From: Hyphomicrobiales bacterium
GTDB lineage: Bacteria; Pseudomonadota; Alphaproteobacteria; Rhizobiales; Rhizobiaceae
NCBI GenBank assembly: GCA_900468535.1
Contig: UBTY01000044.1
Span: forward strand, 45,879 to 109,878
Direction of reading: 5' to 3'
Length of the DNA: 64,000 nucleotides
The position numbers and the translations under genes are program-made. The notes below the pieces were generated by a model. The model was not told the origin of the DNA. It ran no database searches and saw only the letters and a list, made by a program, of their open reading frames with translations. Shown piece by piece: positions 34,083 to 42,570 of the stretch (the stretch's first letter is position 1; each line of letters starts with the position of its first letter).

Positions 34083-35081
34083 ATGTCCACGGAAACCATG
34101 ATGAAGGCCGCGTTGCTTGATGCGCCAAATGCAGACTTCCGCCTTGCCGAGATTGCCCGACCGGTCGCCGGCGAGGGCCAAGTGCTGGTGCGGATTGCCG
34201 CAAGCGGGGTCAATCCGCTCGACACCAAGATCCGTGCCGGCAAGGCCGCCCATGCCCGCCATCCGCTTCCTGCTGTTCTCGGAATAGACATGGCCGGCAC
34301 CGTCGAAGCCGTCGGTCGCGGTGTTTCGGGCTTTCGCCGTGGCGATGAAGTCTATGGCATGACCGGCGGTGTGGGTGGTGTGCAGGGTTCGCTGGCAGAG
34401 TTCGCCGCCGTCGACGCACGACTGATCGCGCCGAAGCCGCACAATTTCTCGATGCGCGAGGCGGCCGCATTGCCCTTGATTGCCATTACCGCATGGGAAG
34501 GCCTCGTCGACCGTGCCCAGGTACAATCCGGCCAGCGCGTTCTCGTTATCGGCGGTGGGGGCGGCGTCGGCCATATCGCGATCCAGATTGCCAAGGCAAT
34601 GGGCGCCGACGTCTACGCCGTCGACAGCGCCGGCAAGGCGGACTTTCTCCGCAGCCTCGGAGCAGCGCCCATCGATCGAGCCACGGAAACGGTAGGGGAT
34701 TACGTTGCAGCCCATACGGGCGGCAAAGGGTTCGACATCGTCTACGACACGGCGGGCGGTACCGGACTGGACGATGCGTTCCAGGCCGTCAGCCGATTTG
34801 GTCACGTGGTCAGCGCACTCGGCTGGGGCACGCACGCGCTGGCGCCGCTCTCCTTCAAGGCTGCGAGCTATTCCGGTGTCTTCACGCTGCTGCCGCTGCT
34901 GACAGGCGAAGGCCGCGAACATCACGGAGAGATCATGAGAGAAGTGACCAGGCTTGCCGAAAGTGGAAAGCTGGTCCCTAAACTCGATGACCGGCGGTTT
35001 GGCCTTGCGGACATCGCGACAGCTCATGCCCTGATCGAGAACAAGCAGGCGAACGGCAAGCTGGTGATCGATATCGCCTGA
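34083..35081 (+). CDS. Zinc-independent medium-chain alcohol dehydrogenase / quinone oxidoreductase
   Basis: 332 residues from the ATG at 34083. The GroES-like N-terminal domain lacks the catalytic zinc Cys/His set, as in quinone oxidoreductases: GVNPLDTKIRAG and GIDMAGTVEAVG. The Rossmann domain has GQRVLVIGGGGGVGHIAIQIAKAMGADVYA, here with an extra-long glycine run for NADPH binding. Likely reduces quinones or reactive enones. Its divergent LysR neighbour points to induction by a toxic substrate; the substrate is unknown. Confidence 0.9.
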   Translation: MSTETMMKAALLDAPNADFRLAEIARPVAGEGQVLVRIAASGVNPLDTKIRAGKAAHARHPLPAVLGIDMAGTVEAVGRGVSGFRRGDEVYGMTGGVGGVQGSLAEFAAVDARLIAPKPHNFSMREAAALPLIAITAWEGLVDRAQVQSGQRVLVIGGGGGVGHIAIQIAKAMGADVYAVDSAGKADFLRSLGAAPIDRATETVGDYVAAHTGGKGFDIVYDTAGGTGLDDAFQAVSRFGHVVSALGWGTHALAPLSFKAASYSGVFTLLPLLTGEGREHHGEIMREVTRLAESGKLVPKLDDRRFGLADIATAHALIENKQANGKLVIDIA

Positions 35082-35094
35082 TGCGATCCGGCGC

Positions 35095-36252
35095 CTATCG
35101 CGCCAGATCGAGATAGGCGCTGGCGACGGCAGCGTCGATGTCGGCAGGCACCGGCACGACGCAGGCCTCAGCACCCGCGCCGCGCCGGGCGATGCGTTCG
35201 AGGCACCTCGCCTGAAGCGTGAAGCCGAGATCCATCGATTCCACCGAATTCCCGAGCGGACGCGGGCCGGCGAGATTGGCCATGTGGCCGCCGCCGAGGA
35301 TATGGATCGCGCGACCATCCTTCAGATGCAGGGTTTCGATGCCATCCGCAGCGTAGACGCTGCGGCCTGCGACGTCGGGATGACCGCGGAAGGCGGCAAC
35401 GTCGATCTCGGTCGGAAAGTGCCCGCCATTCATCAGGATGACGCCGTCCTTCAACAGCGGCAGATCCTTGGCGGTGACGATATCGGGGTAACCGGTCACC
35501 GTGACCAGCACGTCGGCGGAGCTGATGGCCTGTTCCCGCAACGGCGTCAGAAAGCCGTCGAGATGGGCTTCGAGCAATGTCACCGGGTCGATATCGACGA
35601 CGCTCACCTGCGAGAAGGCATTGCGGAAGCAGGCGGCGGTGCCCTTGCCGCAGGCGCCATAGCCGAAAACCGTCACACGCTTTCCGTTGGTGGAGCGGTT
35701 GGTGAAGCGCATGTAGCTCTCGAACAGGCTCTGGCCGACGGCGTGCCTGTTCTCCGCAAACTGCTTGATCGGGCTGTCGTTGATGACAAGGATCGGCATG
35801 TTGAGCTTGTCGCGCAGCGGCATCAGCCGGGTGCGGCCAGATGTCGTCTCCTCGGTGCCGCCCAGAAGCTGCGGATAGGGACGCTCCGCAGCGATGGCGA
35901 AGAGATCGCCGCCATTGTCGAGCAGCAGATCCGGCTTTTCGGCAATCACTGCCTCCAGGCTTTGGTGATGGGCCTCGGCGTCGGTCGTCTGCGTGGCGAA
36001 AACGGTTAGGCCCTCGGCGCGGAGGAAATCAACGGTTGCCGGCTGGGTGCTGTTGAGGTTGCCGGTGCAGACGAGACGCGCGCCGCCGGCCTTCAGCGTC
36101 ATCAGAAGCGCCACCGTCTTCGGCTCGAGATGGATGCCGGTTCCGATCGCAAGTCCCTTGAACGGTTGCGTTTCCCGAAATTCGGTCGCGGTAGCGTTGA
36201 GAAGACGGCAGCTGCCGCCGATCCAGTCGATGCGAGTTGCCTGTCTTTCCAT
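35095..36252 (-). CDS. S-adenosylhomocysteinase-like protein with altered active site
   Basis: 385 residues, clearly of the AhcY fold but shorter than true enzymes (about 430-470). Conserved positions are H41 (human H55), E135 in GGTEETTSG (human E156), K163 (K186) and N168 (N191), plus the NAD loop VTVFGYGACGKGTA. The catalytic Asp of STQDH is P71 in STQPATVDF, Asp190 is replaced by E167, and the C-terminal Lys/Tyr segment that completes the NAD site of the neighbouring subunit is missing. The normal AhcY must lie elsewhere, so a different substrate or regulatory role is likely. Convergent with the oxidoreductase gene. Confidence 0.8.
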   Translation of the reverse strand: MERQATRIDWIGGSCRLLNATATEFRETQPFKGLAIGTGIHLEPKTVALLMTLKAGGARLVCTGNLNSTQPATVDFLRAEGLTVFATQTTDAEAHHQSLEAVIAEKPDLLLDNGGDLFAIAAERPYPQLLGGTEETTSGRTRLMPLRDKLNMPILVINDSPIKQFAENRHAVGQSLFESYMRFTNRSTNGKRVTVFGYGACGKGTAACFRNAFSQVSVVDIDPVTLLEAHLDGFLTPLREQAISSADVLVTVTGYPDIVTAKDLPLLKDGVILMNGGHFPTEIDVAAFRGHPDVAGRSVYAADGIETLHLKDGRAIHILGGGHMANLAGPRPLGNSVESMDLGFTLQARCLERIARRGAGAEACVVPVPADIDAAVASAYLDLAR

Positions 36253-36644
36253 GGTCGTTCCTTTCGCGGTCGGCCATTGTTAGACGGATCGGTGTTTGAA
36301 AGGCACGGACATTTCTGTTTCTCGACAGAAAAAGCGTCCCAGATCCGGCCACCAACATTAGCCGGCAACCTTTTTTGGGCGGATAAGCCGTAGAATCACC
36401 ACAGTATTCAGATATCGGTGCATCATCAAAAAGCGCGATTGATTGCGACAAGGCAAAGGAACATATTAGTTCCTGTGCATGCGACGGAATCAGACTATTC
36501 GATGACGGTTTTCCTAAACCGAAATCAAAACGAAACCATTTATTGGTATGTTTGAAGCCTCCCGCGAAAGCAAAGCAATAAACAGGGATCGCGCAAGCTT
36601 CCTGCAAGATACTGACAGGACGATAAACACAGCAAACCGTAAAG
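36253..36644. other. Non-coding interval between AhcY-like and NUDIX genes
   Basis: About 390 bases with no coding frame. It holds a stem TTTCTGT (36312-36318) / ACAGAAA (36325-36331) inside GGAC/GTCC, 55-85 bases upstream of the AhcY-like start and likely in its leader. It also holds the palindrome AGGAAC-ATATTA-GTTCCT at 36457-36474. Two divergent promoters are expected; I could not place their boxes with confidence. Confidence 0.5.
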
Positions 36645-37169
36645 GTGACCCGACCATTGACTCTTCTTGCCCGCCTGGCCTCCGATGTGCAGCTCATGTT
36701 CCGGCGCCCCCCGCGCCAGCAATATGCCGCGCTTTGTTACCGGGTGAGCAAAAAGTCCGGTTCGCTTGAGGTCCTGCTGCTGACGAGCCGTGACACCGGC
36801 CGCTGGGTGATCCCGAAGGGCTGGCCGATGGACGGCAAGACCTCCTACGAGGTGGCCGCCCGGGAAGCCTACGAGGAAGCAGGCGTCCGCGGCACGGTCG
36901 AGAGCGAAACGATCGGCTGCTATCACTATCCTAAAGTCCTCAAAAACGGCCTCAAGGTGACCTGCAAGGTTCAGGTCTACGTGCTTGAGGTTTCGACGAT
37001 CGCAAAGAACTTCAAGGAGAAGGGCGAGCGTCGTACCGAATGGGTCTCCTGCGAGGAGGCAGCAAAGCGCGTAAAGGAGCCGGAACTCAGCGTCCTGTTC
37101 CAGCTGTTCCAGCGGCGCATGGCCGACAGGCTGACACACTCCATGCCGACGCAAATTCCCGCTGAATGA
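36645..37169 (+). CDS. NUDIX hydrolase
   Basis: 174 residues from a GTG at 36645; an ATG at 36696 is possible. The NUDIX box fits GWPMDGKTSYEVAAREAYEEAGVRG near residues 64-88, with the REAYEE glutamates that bind metal and act in hydrolysis of a nucleoside-diphosphate-linked substrate. It resembles the diphosphoinositol/diadenosine polyphosphate type (DIPP-like) with WVIPKGWP before the box. Substrate not assigned. It is upstream of the phosphate transporter gene with a 64-base gap, which may be accidental. Confidence 0.88.
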   Translation: MTRPLTLLARLASDVQLMFRRPPRQQYAALCYRVSKKSGSLEVLLLTSRDTGRWVIPKGWPMDGKTSYEVAAREAYEEAGVRGTVESETIGCYHYPKVLKNGLKVTCKVQVYVLEVSTIAKNFKEKGERRTEWVSCEEAAKRVKEPELSVLFQLFQRRMADRLTHSMPTQIPAE

Positions 37170-37233
37170 ACGCCGCCATCTTGCGCTGCCGGACTCGGCA
37201 GCGTTAAAGCAGCGTTCAACAACAGGGAACAGC

Positions 37234-38733
37234 ATGGCGGACCGTCCAACAGTCCTCAGGAAACGAACGCTCGACAAGGATCTCGACAAGCTTACGCATG
37301 TCGAGGATGCGTCGAAATACGTCTCCCGCAAACTGATCGCCCCCGGTATCGGGATGGTCTTCCTTGGCCTCGCCATGTTGTTTGCCGGCGTCTACGTCTT
37401 TGATCGGCCGGGAGCGGTGCTGGTCATCGCAGCGGCCGCACTTGCCGCCTACATGGCTATGAACATCGGCGCGAACGACGTGACCAATAACGTCGGCGCC
37501 GCAGTCGGCGCGCGTGCCATCACGATGGGCCAGGCGCTTGTCATCGCCGCCATTTTCGAGATCCTGGGTGCGACGATCGCAGGTGGCGAGGTCGTGAAGA
37601 CGATCTCGTCGAGCATCGTCGATGCGGTCCAGATTCCGGCCGGCACGCTCGCCTGGATCATGATGGCGGCGCTGATGGCCGCCGCATTGTGGATCAACCT
37701 CGCGACCTGGATGAATGCGCCAGTCTCGACCACGCACTCCATTGTGGGTGCGGTCATCGGCGCTGGTATCGGTGCGGTCGGACCCGGGCCTGTCAACTGG
37801 CGGGTGATGGCGGAAATCACCTCGAGCTGGGTCACCTCGCCGTTGATCGGCGGCGTGATCGCCGCTGGTCTACTCTATCTGATAAAAACCTTCATCATCT
37901 ACCGCGAGGACAAGATCTCGGCCGCCAAGCGCTGGGTGCCCGTCCTGATCGCGATGATGATCGGCGGCTTCACCAGCTACATGATCCTTCAGCTTGAGAC
38001 CGCCCATAGCTTCTCCTCGTCGACCATCATTCTGTTCGGCGTGGCAGCCGGCGTAGTCGGCTGGCTGGTCGTCCGTCCATTGGTGCGCAGGCAAGCGGAA
38101 GGACTTGAGAACCGCAACAGTTCGCTTCGGGTTCTCTTCCGGCTTCCTCTGATCGGATCCGCGGCCCTGCTTTCCTTTGCCCATGGCGCAAACGACGTTT
38201 CCAATGCCGTCGGCCCGCTGTCGGCAATCGTGCGCGTCTCGCTCGGGCATCCTCTGGGCGAAAATGCGGTGCCGCCGATCTGGGTGATGCTCATCGGCGC
38301 CTTCGGCATCTCGGTGGGTCTGTTGTTGTTCGGTCCACGCCTGATCCGCCTGGTCGGTGAGCAGATCACCAAGCTCAATCCCATGCGCGCCTACTGCGTC
38401 GCTTCGTCCACTGCTTTCACGGTCATCGTCGCCTCGTGGCTCGGTCTGCCGGTCAGTACCACGCATATCGCGGTCGGGTCGGTCTTCGGCGTCGGCTTCT
38501 TCCGCGAATGGTATACGCGCCACTCCAAGCAGCGGCTCGCCTACCTCAAGCGCCGGGCCGAGGTCTGGGTCATCGATGAGCCCGACGACCCGAACACGCA
38601 CGAGGTCCGCCGCCGCTATCTGGTGCGACGCTCGCACTTCATGACGATCATCGCGGCCTGGGTTATCACCGTGCCGGCATCCGGTGCGCTTGCGGCGTTG
38701 CTTTACTGGCTTATGGTCTTCCTCTTCGTCTAA
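37234..38733 (+). CDS. pit: Inorganic phosphate transporter, PiT family
   Basis: 499-residue inner-membrane protein with about 12 membrane segments. Both halves have the PiT signature: GANDVTNNVGAAVGARA near residues 80-95 and GANDVSNAVGPL near 315-327, with matching PVSTTHSIVGAV and PVSTTHIAVGSV. Low-affinity, proton-coupled transport of phosphate (as neutral metal-phosphate). The N-terminal 30 residues are polar and cytoplasmic. No PhoB box was recognised, and no phoU-like partner gene is next to it. Confidence 0.93.
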   Translation: MADRPTVLRKRTLDKDLDKLTHVEDASKYVSRKLIAPGIGMVFLGLAMLFAGVYVFDRPGAVLVIAAAALAAYMAMNIGANDVTNNVGAAVGARAITMGQALVIAAIFEILGATIAGGEVVKTISSSIVDAVQIPAGTLAWIMMAALMAAALWINLATWMNAPVSTTHSIVGAVIGAGIGAVGPGPVNWRVMAEITSSWVTSPLIGGVIAAGLLYLIKTFIIYREDKISAAKRWVPVLIAMMIGGFTSYMILQLETAHSFSSSTIILFGVAAGVVGWLVVRPLVRRQAEGLENRNSSLRVLFRLPLIGSAALLSFAHGANDVSNAVGPLSAIVRVSLGHPLGENAVPPIWVMLIGAFGISVGLLLFGPRLIRLVGEQITKLNPMRAYCVASSTAFTVIVASWLGLPVSTTHIAVGSVFGVGFFREWYTRHSKQRLAYLKRRAEVWVIDEPDDPNTHEVRRRYLVRRSHFMTIIAAWVITVPASGALAALLYWLMVFLFV

Positions 38734-38747
38734 GCGGGATATTTTTC

Positions 38748-39485
38748 ATGCGCGCCAATTTTCGGATGCAGCGGCTCTTCGTTGACGCACCTCTGTCGCT
38801 CGGCAACGGCGTGGAGGTCAGCGCCGACCAGTACAACTATCTGGCCAATGTCCTTCGCATGACCGATGGCGCCGAGCTTCTCGTCTTCAACGGGCGTGAC
38901 GGCGAGTGGAAAGCCCGCGTTGCGTTTCCGACGCGCAAGCGCATCGTGCTTGTGCCGGAGGAACAGACACGGCTGCAGCCTGCGCCTTCAGACCTGCATT
39001 ATCTCTTTGCGCCGCTGAAGGTCGGCCGCCTCGATTACCTTGTCCAGAAGGCGGTCGAGATGGGCGCCGGCGTGCTGCAGCCTGTCATGACGCAGCATGT
39101 TCAGGGCAAGATCACCAGCCTCGACAAGCTGAAAGCCAACGTCATCGAAGCTGCCGAGCAATGCGGCATCCTCGGCATTCCCGAGGTTGCCGCCCCGATC
39201 CGGCTCTTCGATCTCCTCGACACCTGGCCGCGTGAGCGACGCATCATCTATTGCGACGAAGGCGATGCTGGGCAAAATCCGCTGCCGCTTCTCAGCAAGG
39301 TGTCCGAGCGCAAGCTGGCATTGCTCGTTGGCCCAGAGGGCGGCTTTTCGGAGGAGGAGCGTGCGCGGCTTCGCAGTCTCGACTTCGTCACCGCAATCCC
39401 TCTCGGGCCGAGAATCCTGCGCGCGGATACCGCTGCGGTTGCAGCACTTGCCGTCATTCAGGCGTCAGTCGGCGACTGGAACTGA
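38748..39485 (+). CDS. rsmE: 16S rRNA m3U1498 methyltransferase
   Basis: 245 residues. SPOUT-class enzyme methylating N3 of U1498 in 16S rRNA. The N-terminal PUA-like part (LSLGNGVEVSADQYNYLANVLRM) and the C-terminal knot region LLVGPEGGFSEEERARL and PLGPRILRADTAAVAALAVIQ, with the cofactor loop GPRILRAD, are all clear. A start at 38766 (MQRLFVD) is about as likely as 38748. Lies 14 bases after the pit stop, so it may be co-transcribed. Confidence 0.95.
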   Translation: MRANFRMQRLFVDAPLSLGNGVEVSADQYNYLANVLRMTDGAELLVFNGRDGEWKARVAFPTRKRIVLVPEEQTRLQPAPSDLHYLFAPLKVGRLDYLVQKAVEMGAGVLQPVMTQHVQGKITSLDKLKANVIEAAEQCGILGIPEVAAPIRLFDLLDTWPRERRIIYCDEGDAGQNPLPLLSKVSERKLALLVGPEGGFSEEERARLRSLDFVTAIPLGPRILRADTAAVAALAVIQASVGDWN

Positions 39486-39629
39486 GGGCCGTGATATTCC
39501 GAGCAAAAGCGGCTACTAAATTTTTGAAGAACCGTTGAAACAATTTCACTTGCAACATACGTGGGACGGGCCCTAATCACCCTTCCCTATCCGCCCAATT
39601 CCGGGCGCCTTCCGATACAGGTACTTTGA

Positions 39630-41003
39630 ATGGCTCGCGATACCACCGACCAGACGCCGCTCTCTTCGGTTCAGGAGCTGACCGATTATCTTGCTGCCGG
39701 CAACAAGCCGGAAGAGGCATTCCGGATCGGCACCGAGCACGAGAAGTTTGCCTTTTTCCGGGCAGACAACACGCCTGTTCCCTATTTCGGCGAGAACAGC
39801 ATTTCCGGCCTGTTGAAGGGACTGCAGCAGAAGAGCGGATGGGATCCGATCGTCGACGACGGCAACATCATCGGCCTCGGCGCGCCGAACGGCATGGGCG
39901 CCATCTCGATCGAGCCCGGCGGCCAGTTCGAACTGTCGGGCGCGCCGCTGCAATCGATCCACGAGACCTGCAAGGAATCGAACACGCATCTGGCGACGCT
40001 GCGCGAAATCGCCGAGCCGATGGGCATCCGGTTTCTCGGCATTGGCGGCAGCCCGAAGTGGACGCTGCAGGAAACCCCTGTCATGCCGAAGTCGCGCTAC
40101 GGCATCATGAGCCGCTACATGCCGAAGATCGGCACGCAGGGTCTCGACATGATGTACCGGACATGCACGATCCAGGTGAACCTCGACTTCTCGTCGGAAG
40201 CCGACATGCGCAAGAAGATGCGCGTCTCGATGAAGCTTCAATCGCTCGCGACAGCGCTGTTTGCCTCGTCGCCGTTTACCGAAGGCAAGCTCAACGGATT
40301 GCTTTCCTGGCGCGGCGACATCTGGCGCGATACAGACAACCAACGCTCCGGCCTGCTCGACTTCACCTTCCGCGATGACTTCGGCTTCCACGACTACGTG
40401 GAATGGGCGCTCGACGTTCCGATGTACTTCATCGTGCGCGACGGGCGCTATCACGACTGTACGCATGTGACCTTCCGACAGTTCATGAACGGCGCCCTGA
40501 AGGGCGAAGTCGCCGCCTGGGAACCCACGATGGGCGATTGGACCAACCATCTATCGACGCTGTTCCCGGATGTCCGCCTGAAGCGGTTCCTCGAAATGCG
40601 CGGCGCCGATGGCGGACCATGGCGGCGCATCTGTGCGCTGCCGGCCTTCTGGGTCGGCCTGCTCTATGACGACGGAGCGCTCGAGGCTGCCGACATGCTG
40701 ACCAAGGACTGGACCTTCGACGAAGTGAATGCGCTTCGGAACGCCGTTCCCGCGCAGGGCCTGCGTGCCCGTTTCCGTGGCCACGAGCTCTATGACACCG
40801 CCCGCGAAGTCATGGCGGTCGCCAAGGCTGGCCTGAAGGCGCGCGGCAAGCTCAATCAGGAAGGCCAGGACGAGACGATCTTCCTTTCGCCGCTCGACGA
40901 AGTGCTCGCCAAGCGAGCTACGCTGGCCGACGATCTGGTCGCCCTCTACAGCGGTCGCTGGAACGGTTCGGTCGAGCCTGTTTTCACCGAATACCAGTAC
41001 TGA
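39630..41003 (+). CDS. gshA: Glutamate-cysteine ligase, plant/alphaproteobacterial type
   Basis: 457 residues. Joins glutamate and cysteine, the first step of glutathione synthesis. It belongs to the plant-like group rather than the E. coli GshA group. Visible features are the glutamate-binding start FRIGTEHEKFAFF, GGQFELSGAPL near residue 100 and MYRTCTIQVNLDFSSEADM near 170-188, plus DYVEWALDVPMYFI. The plant enzyme's redox-switch Cys pair is not identifiable at the expected ends. Preceded by a 145-base gap, AT-rich near 39530. Confidence 0.94.
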   Translation: MARDTTDQTPLSSVQELTDYLAAGNKPEEAFRIGTEHEKFAFFRADNTPVPYFGENSISGLLKGLQQKSGWDPIVDDGNIIGLGAPNGMGAISIEPGGQFELSGAPLQSIHETCKESNTHLATLREIAEPMGIRFLGIGGSPKWTLQETPVMPKSRYGIMSRYMPKIGTQGLDMMYRTCTIQVNLDFSSEADMRKKMRVSMKLQSLATALFASSPFTEGKLNGLLSWRGDIWRDTDNQRSGLLDFTFRDDFGFHDYVEWALDVPMYFIVRDGRYHDCTHVTFRQFMNGALKGEVAAWEPTMGDWTNHLSTLFPDVRLKRFLEMRGADGGPWRRICALPAFWVGLLYDDGALEAADMLTKDWTFDEVNALRNAVPAQGLRARFRGHELYDTAREVMAVAKAGLKARGKLNQEGQDETIFLSPLDEVLAKRATLADDLVALYSGRWNGSVEPVFTEYQY

Positions 41004-41136
41004 TGAATTGGTAAAGACCGGCGCCGGGTTTCCGGCGCTGTCTGCTTAAAGCCTTCAATAAAAAGCCGTTTGCGCATTCCTTTTTCCGGCTATAGTGACG
41101 CAATCATGCGTCGCAAACCGGGGAAAGGAATTTTCC

Positions 41137-41994
41137 ATGCTGCCACTCTTCGACATGATGATGCAGGCACAGAACGGCGCTGCCATGGACGCGGTTTCCA
41201 AGCAATTCAACCTCGCGCAGGAGCAGGCCACCAAGGCGATGGCAGCCCTGATGCCGGCGTTTTCCGCAGGCCTCAAGCGCAACAGCAACAACCCCTATGA
41301 CTTCATGGGCCTGATGCAGTCGGTCGGTTCCGGAAACTACGCCAAGTATTTCGAGGACATGAGCAAGGCCTTTACACCGCAGGGCATTTCCGACGGCAAC
41401 AATATCCTGGCGCAACTCTTCGGCTCCAAAGAGGTTTCGCGTGCCGTTGCCGCGCAGGCGGCGCAGATGACGGGTATCGGCCAGGAAATCTACAAGCAGA
41501 TGCTGCCCGTCATTGCCGACACGCTGATGGGCGGCCTGTTCAAGCAATCGATGGGTCAGATGTCGACGCCGGTCAATCCGTTCGTCAACACGGCGATGGG
41601 CGAGACCATCCAGAGATGGCTGGAGAGCACCGGCTTTGCCCCGAAGCAAAAGCCGGCACCGGAGCCGAGCATCTTCGACAACCCGTTCACGCAGGCGATG
41701 CAGCTGATGTTCAGCGTGCCTAAGCCCGAACGCGAAAGCGCGCCGGTCAATCCATTTCTGGACAATCCGTTCGCCAAGGCATTTCAGGAAATGATGGGCA
41801 ATGTCGGCAAACCGGCCGCTGAGAAACAGCCGGAGCGCAAGGACGAGGGAACGGCGGCCGCCGAGAGCTACGTCAACATGCTGAGCACCATGTTCGACAG
41901 CGGGCTGGAGGTGCAGAAAAGCTACCAGAAGAACATGGAAGCGATCTTCGAAAGCTACATGCCGAAGCCTTCCTCGCCGGCCCCGAAGGCATAA
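41137..41994 (+). CDS. DUF937-like protein, function unknown
   Basis: 285 residues from the ATG at 41137. The region around residues 80-150 (GNNILAQLFGSKEVSRAVAAQAAQMTGIGQEIYKQMLPVIADTLMGG in parts) fits DUF937, whose members have no known activity. The C-terminal half is low in conserved structure: repeats of NPFxDNPFAKAFQEMM type (FDNPFTQAMQLMF, LDNPFAKAFQEMM) and a charged Lys/Glu linker. No signal peptide. The frame is open to 41095 but the upstream part has no ribosome site. A minus-strand terminator overlaps its stop. Confidence 0.75.
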   Translation: MLPLFDMMMQAQNGAAMDAVSKQFNLAQEQATKAMAALMPAFSAGLKRNSNNPYDFMGLMQSVGSGNYAKYFEDMSKAFTPQGISDGNNILAQLFGSKEVSRAVAAQAAQMTGIGQEIYKQMLPVIADTLMGGLFKQSMGQMSTPVNPFVNTAMGETIQRWLESTGFAPKQKPAPEPSIFDNPFTQAMQLMFSVPKPERESAPVNPFLDNPFAKAFQEMMGNVGKPAAEKQPERKDEGTAAAESYVNMLSTMFDSGLEVQKSYQKNMEAIFESYMPKPSSPAPKA

Positions 41995-42030
41995 AAAAAC
42001 CCGGAGATGGCTGGGAGGCCGATCACCGGG
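41993..42030 (-). terminator. Intrinsic terminator of the DUF1127 gene
   Basis: On the minus strand CCCGG (complement of 42026-42030) and CCGGG (complement of 42000-42004) enclose an inner, bulged GGCC/GCC stem, followed by a run of seven T (complement of 41993-41999). The T run overlaps the stop codon of the plus-strand gene. Confidence 0.75.
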
Positions 42031-42079
42031 CAAGAGGCAGGGTTATTGGCTATCACCCTGCGGGGAAAACTGGTCGAAC

Positions 42080-42379
42080 CTACTCGTCGTTGGTTCTAAG
42101 AAGTGCGTTGCGGCCGCGATTGCGGGCAACGCGGGCGAGATCGTCGGACGGATCTTCAAAGAAGGTCGAGGCAAGGAACGCCGACGTCAGGTCGGTTCGC
42201 GAAAGCCCGATGTCCTTCAGTTGATTATCGTCGAGATCATGCAGCCGGTTGATATCCATGCGGTTGCGGAAAGCGCGCACAACGGATGCCAGCCATGCAT
42301 AGACGTTCACGAGGCGCGGGGAGAACGTCGTCGTCGTCTTGGTGCAGTCGAGTTCCAGTATCCGGTCTGTCGTGCGCAT
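42080..42379 (-). CDS. DUF1127 protein
   Basis: 99 residues from the ATG at 42379 with an AAAGGAAA site just upstream; the longer frame to 42502 is not family-like. The DUF1127 motif is in the middle (RNRMDINRLHDLDDNQLKDIGLSRTDL): an arginine-rich helix, then the conserved L-x-D-L-x-D. The C-terminus has a further ARNRGRNALLR basic segment. Small DUF1127 proteins of Agrobacterium affect RNA levels and phosphate uptake, so RNA binding is plausible. Stands alone with its own terminator. Confidence 0.9.
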   Translation of the reverse strand: MRTTDRILELDCTKTTTTFSPRLVNVYAWLASVVRAFRNRMDINRLHDLDDNQLKDIGLSRTDLTSAFLASTFFEDPSDDLARVARNRGRNALLRTNDE

Positions 42380-42570
42380 AGGATTTCCTTTCGTTAAGCG
42401 CGCAACAATCCACCCCTCCCGCGAGGTCGAGCGGGAAGGAGGAAGGTTGAATTTCTGAAGCGGAAAGGCAGGGCGCCTGTCCATTACTTGCCTGATTTGC
42501 AAGCCGAAGATGCCAAAGCCCTATTGATCAGTCCAACGAATGTTTCTAATGATTATCATCAGAGAACTTT

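Noticed and set aside
36253..36420. Possible SAM-II or SAH riboswitch upstream of the AhcY-like gene
   Set aside because: Isolated strings (GGTGATT, GGCTAA) look suggestive on the minus strand, but the stem order and distance to the ribosome site do not fit either motif.
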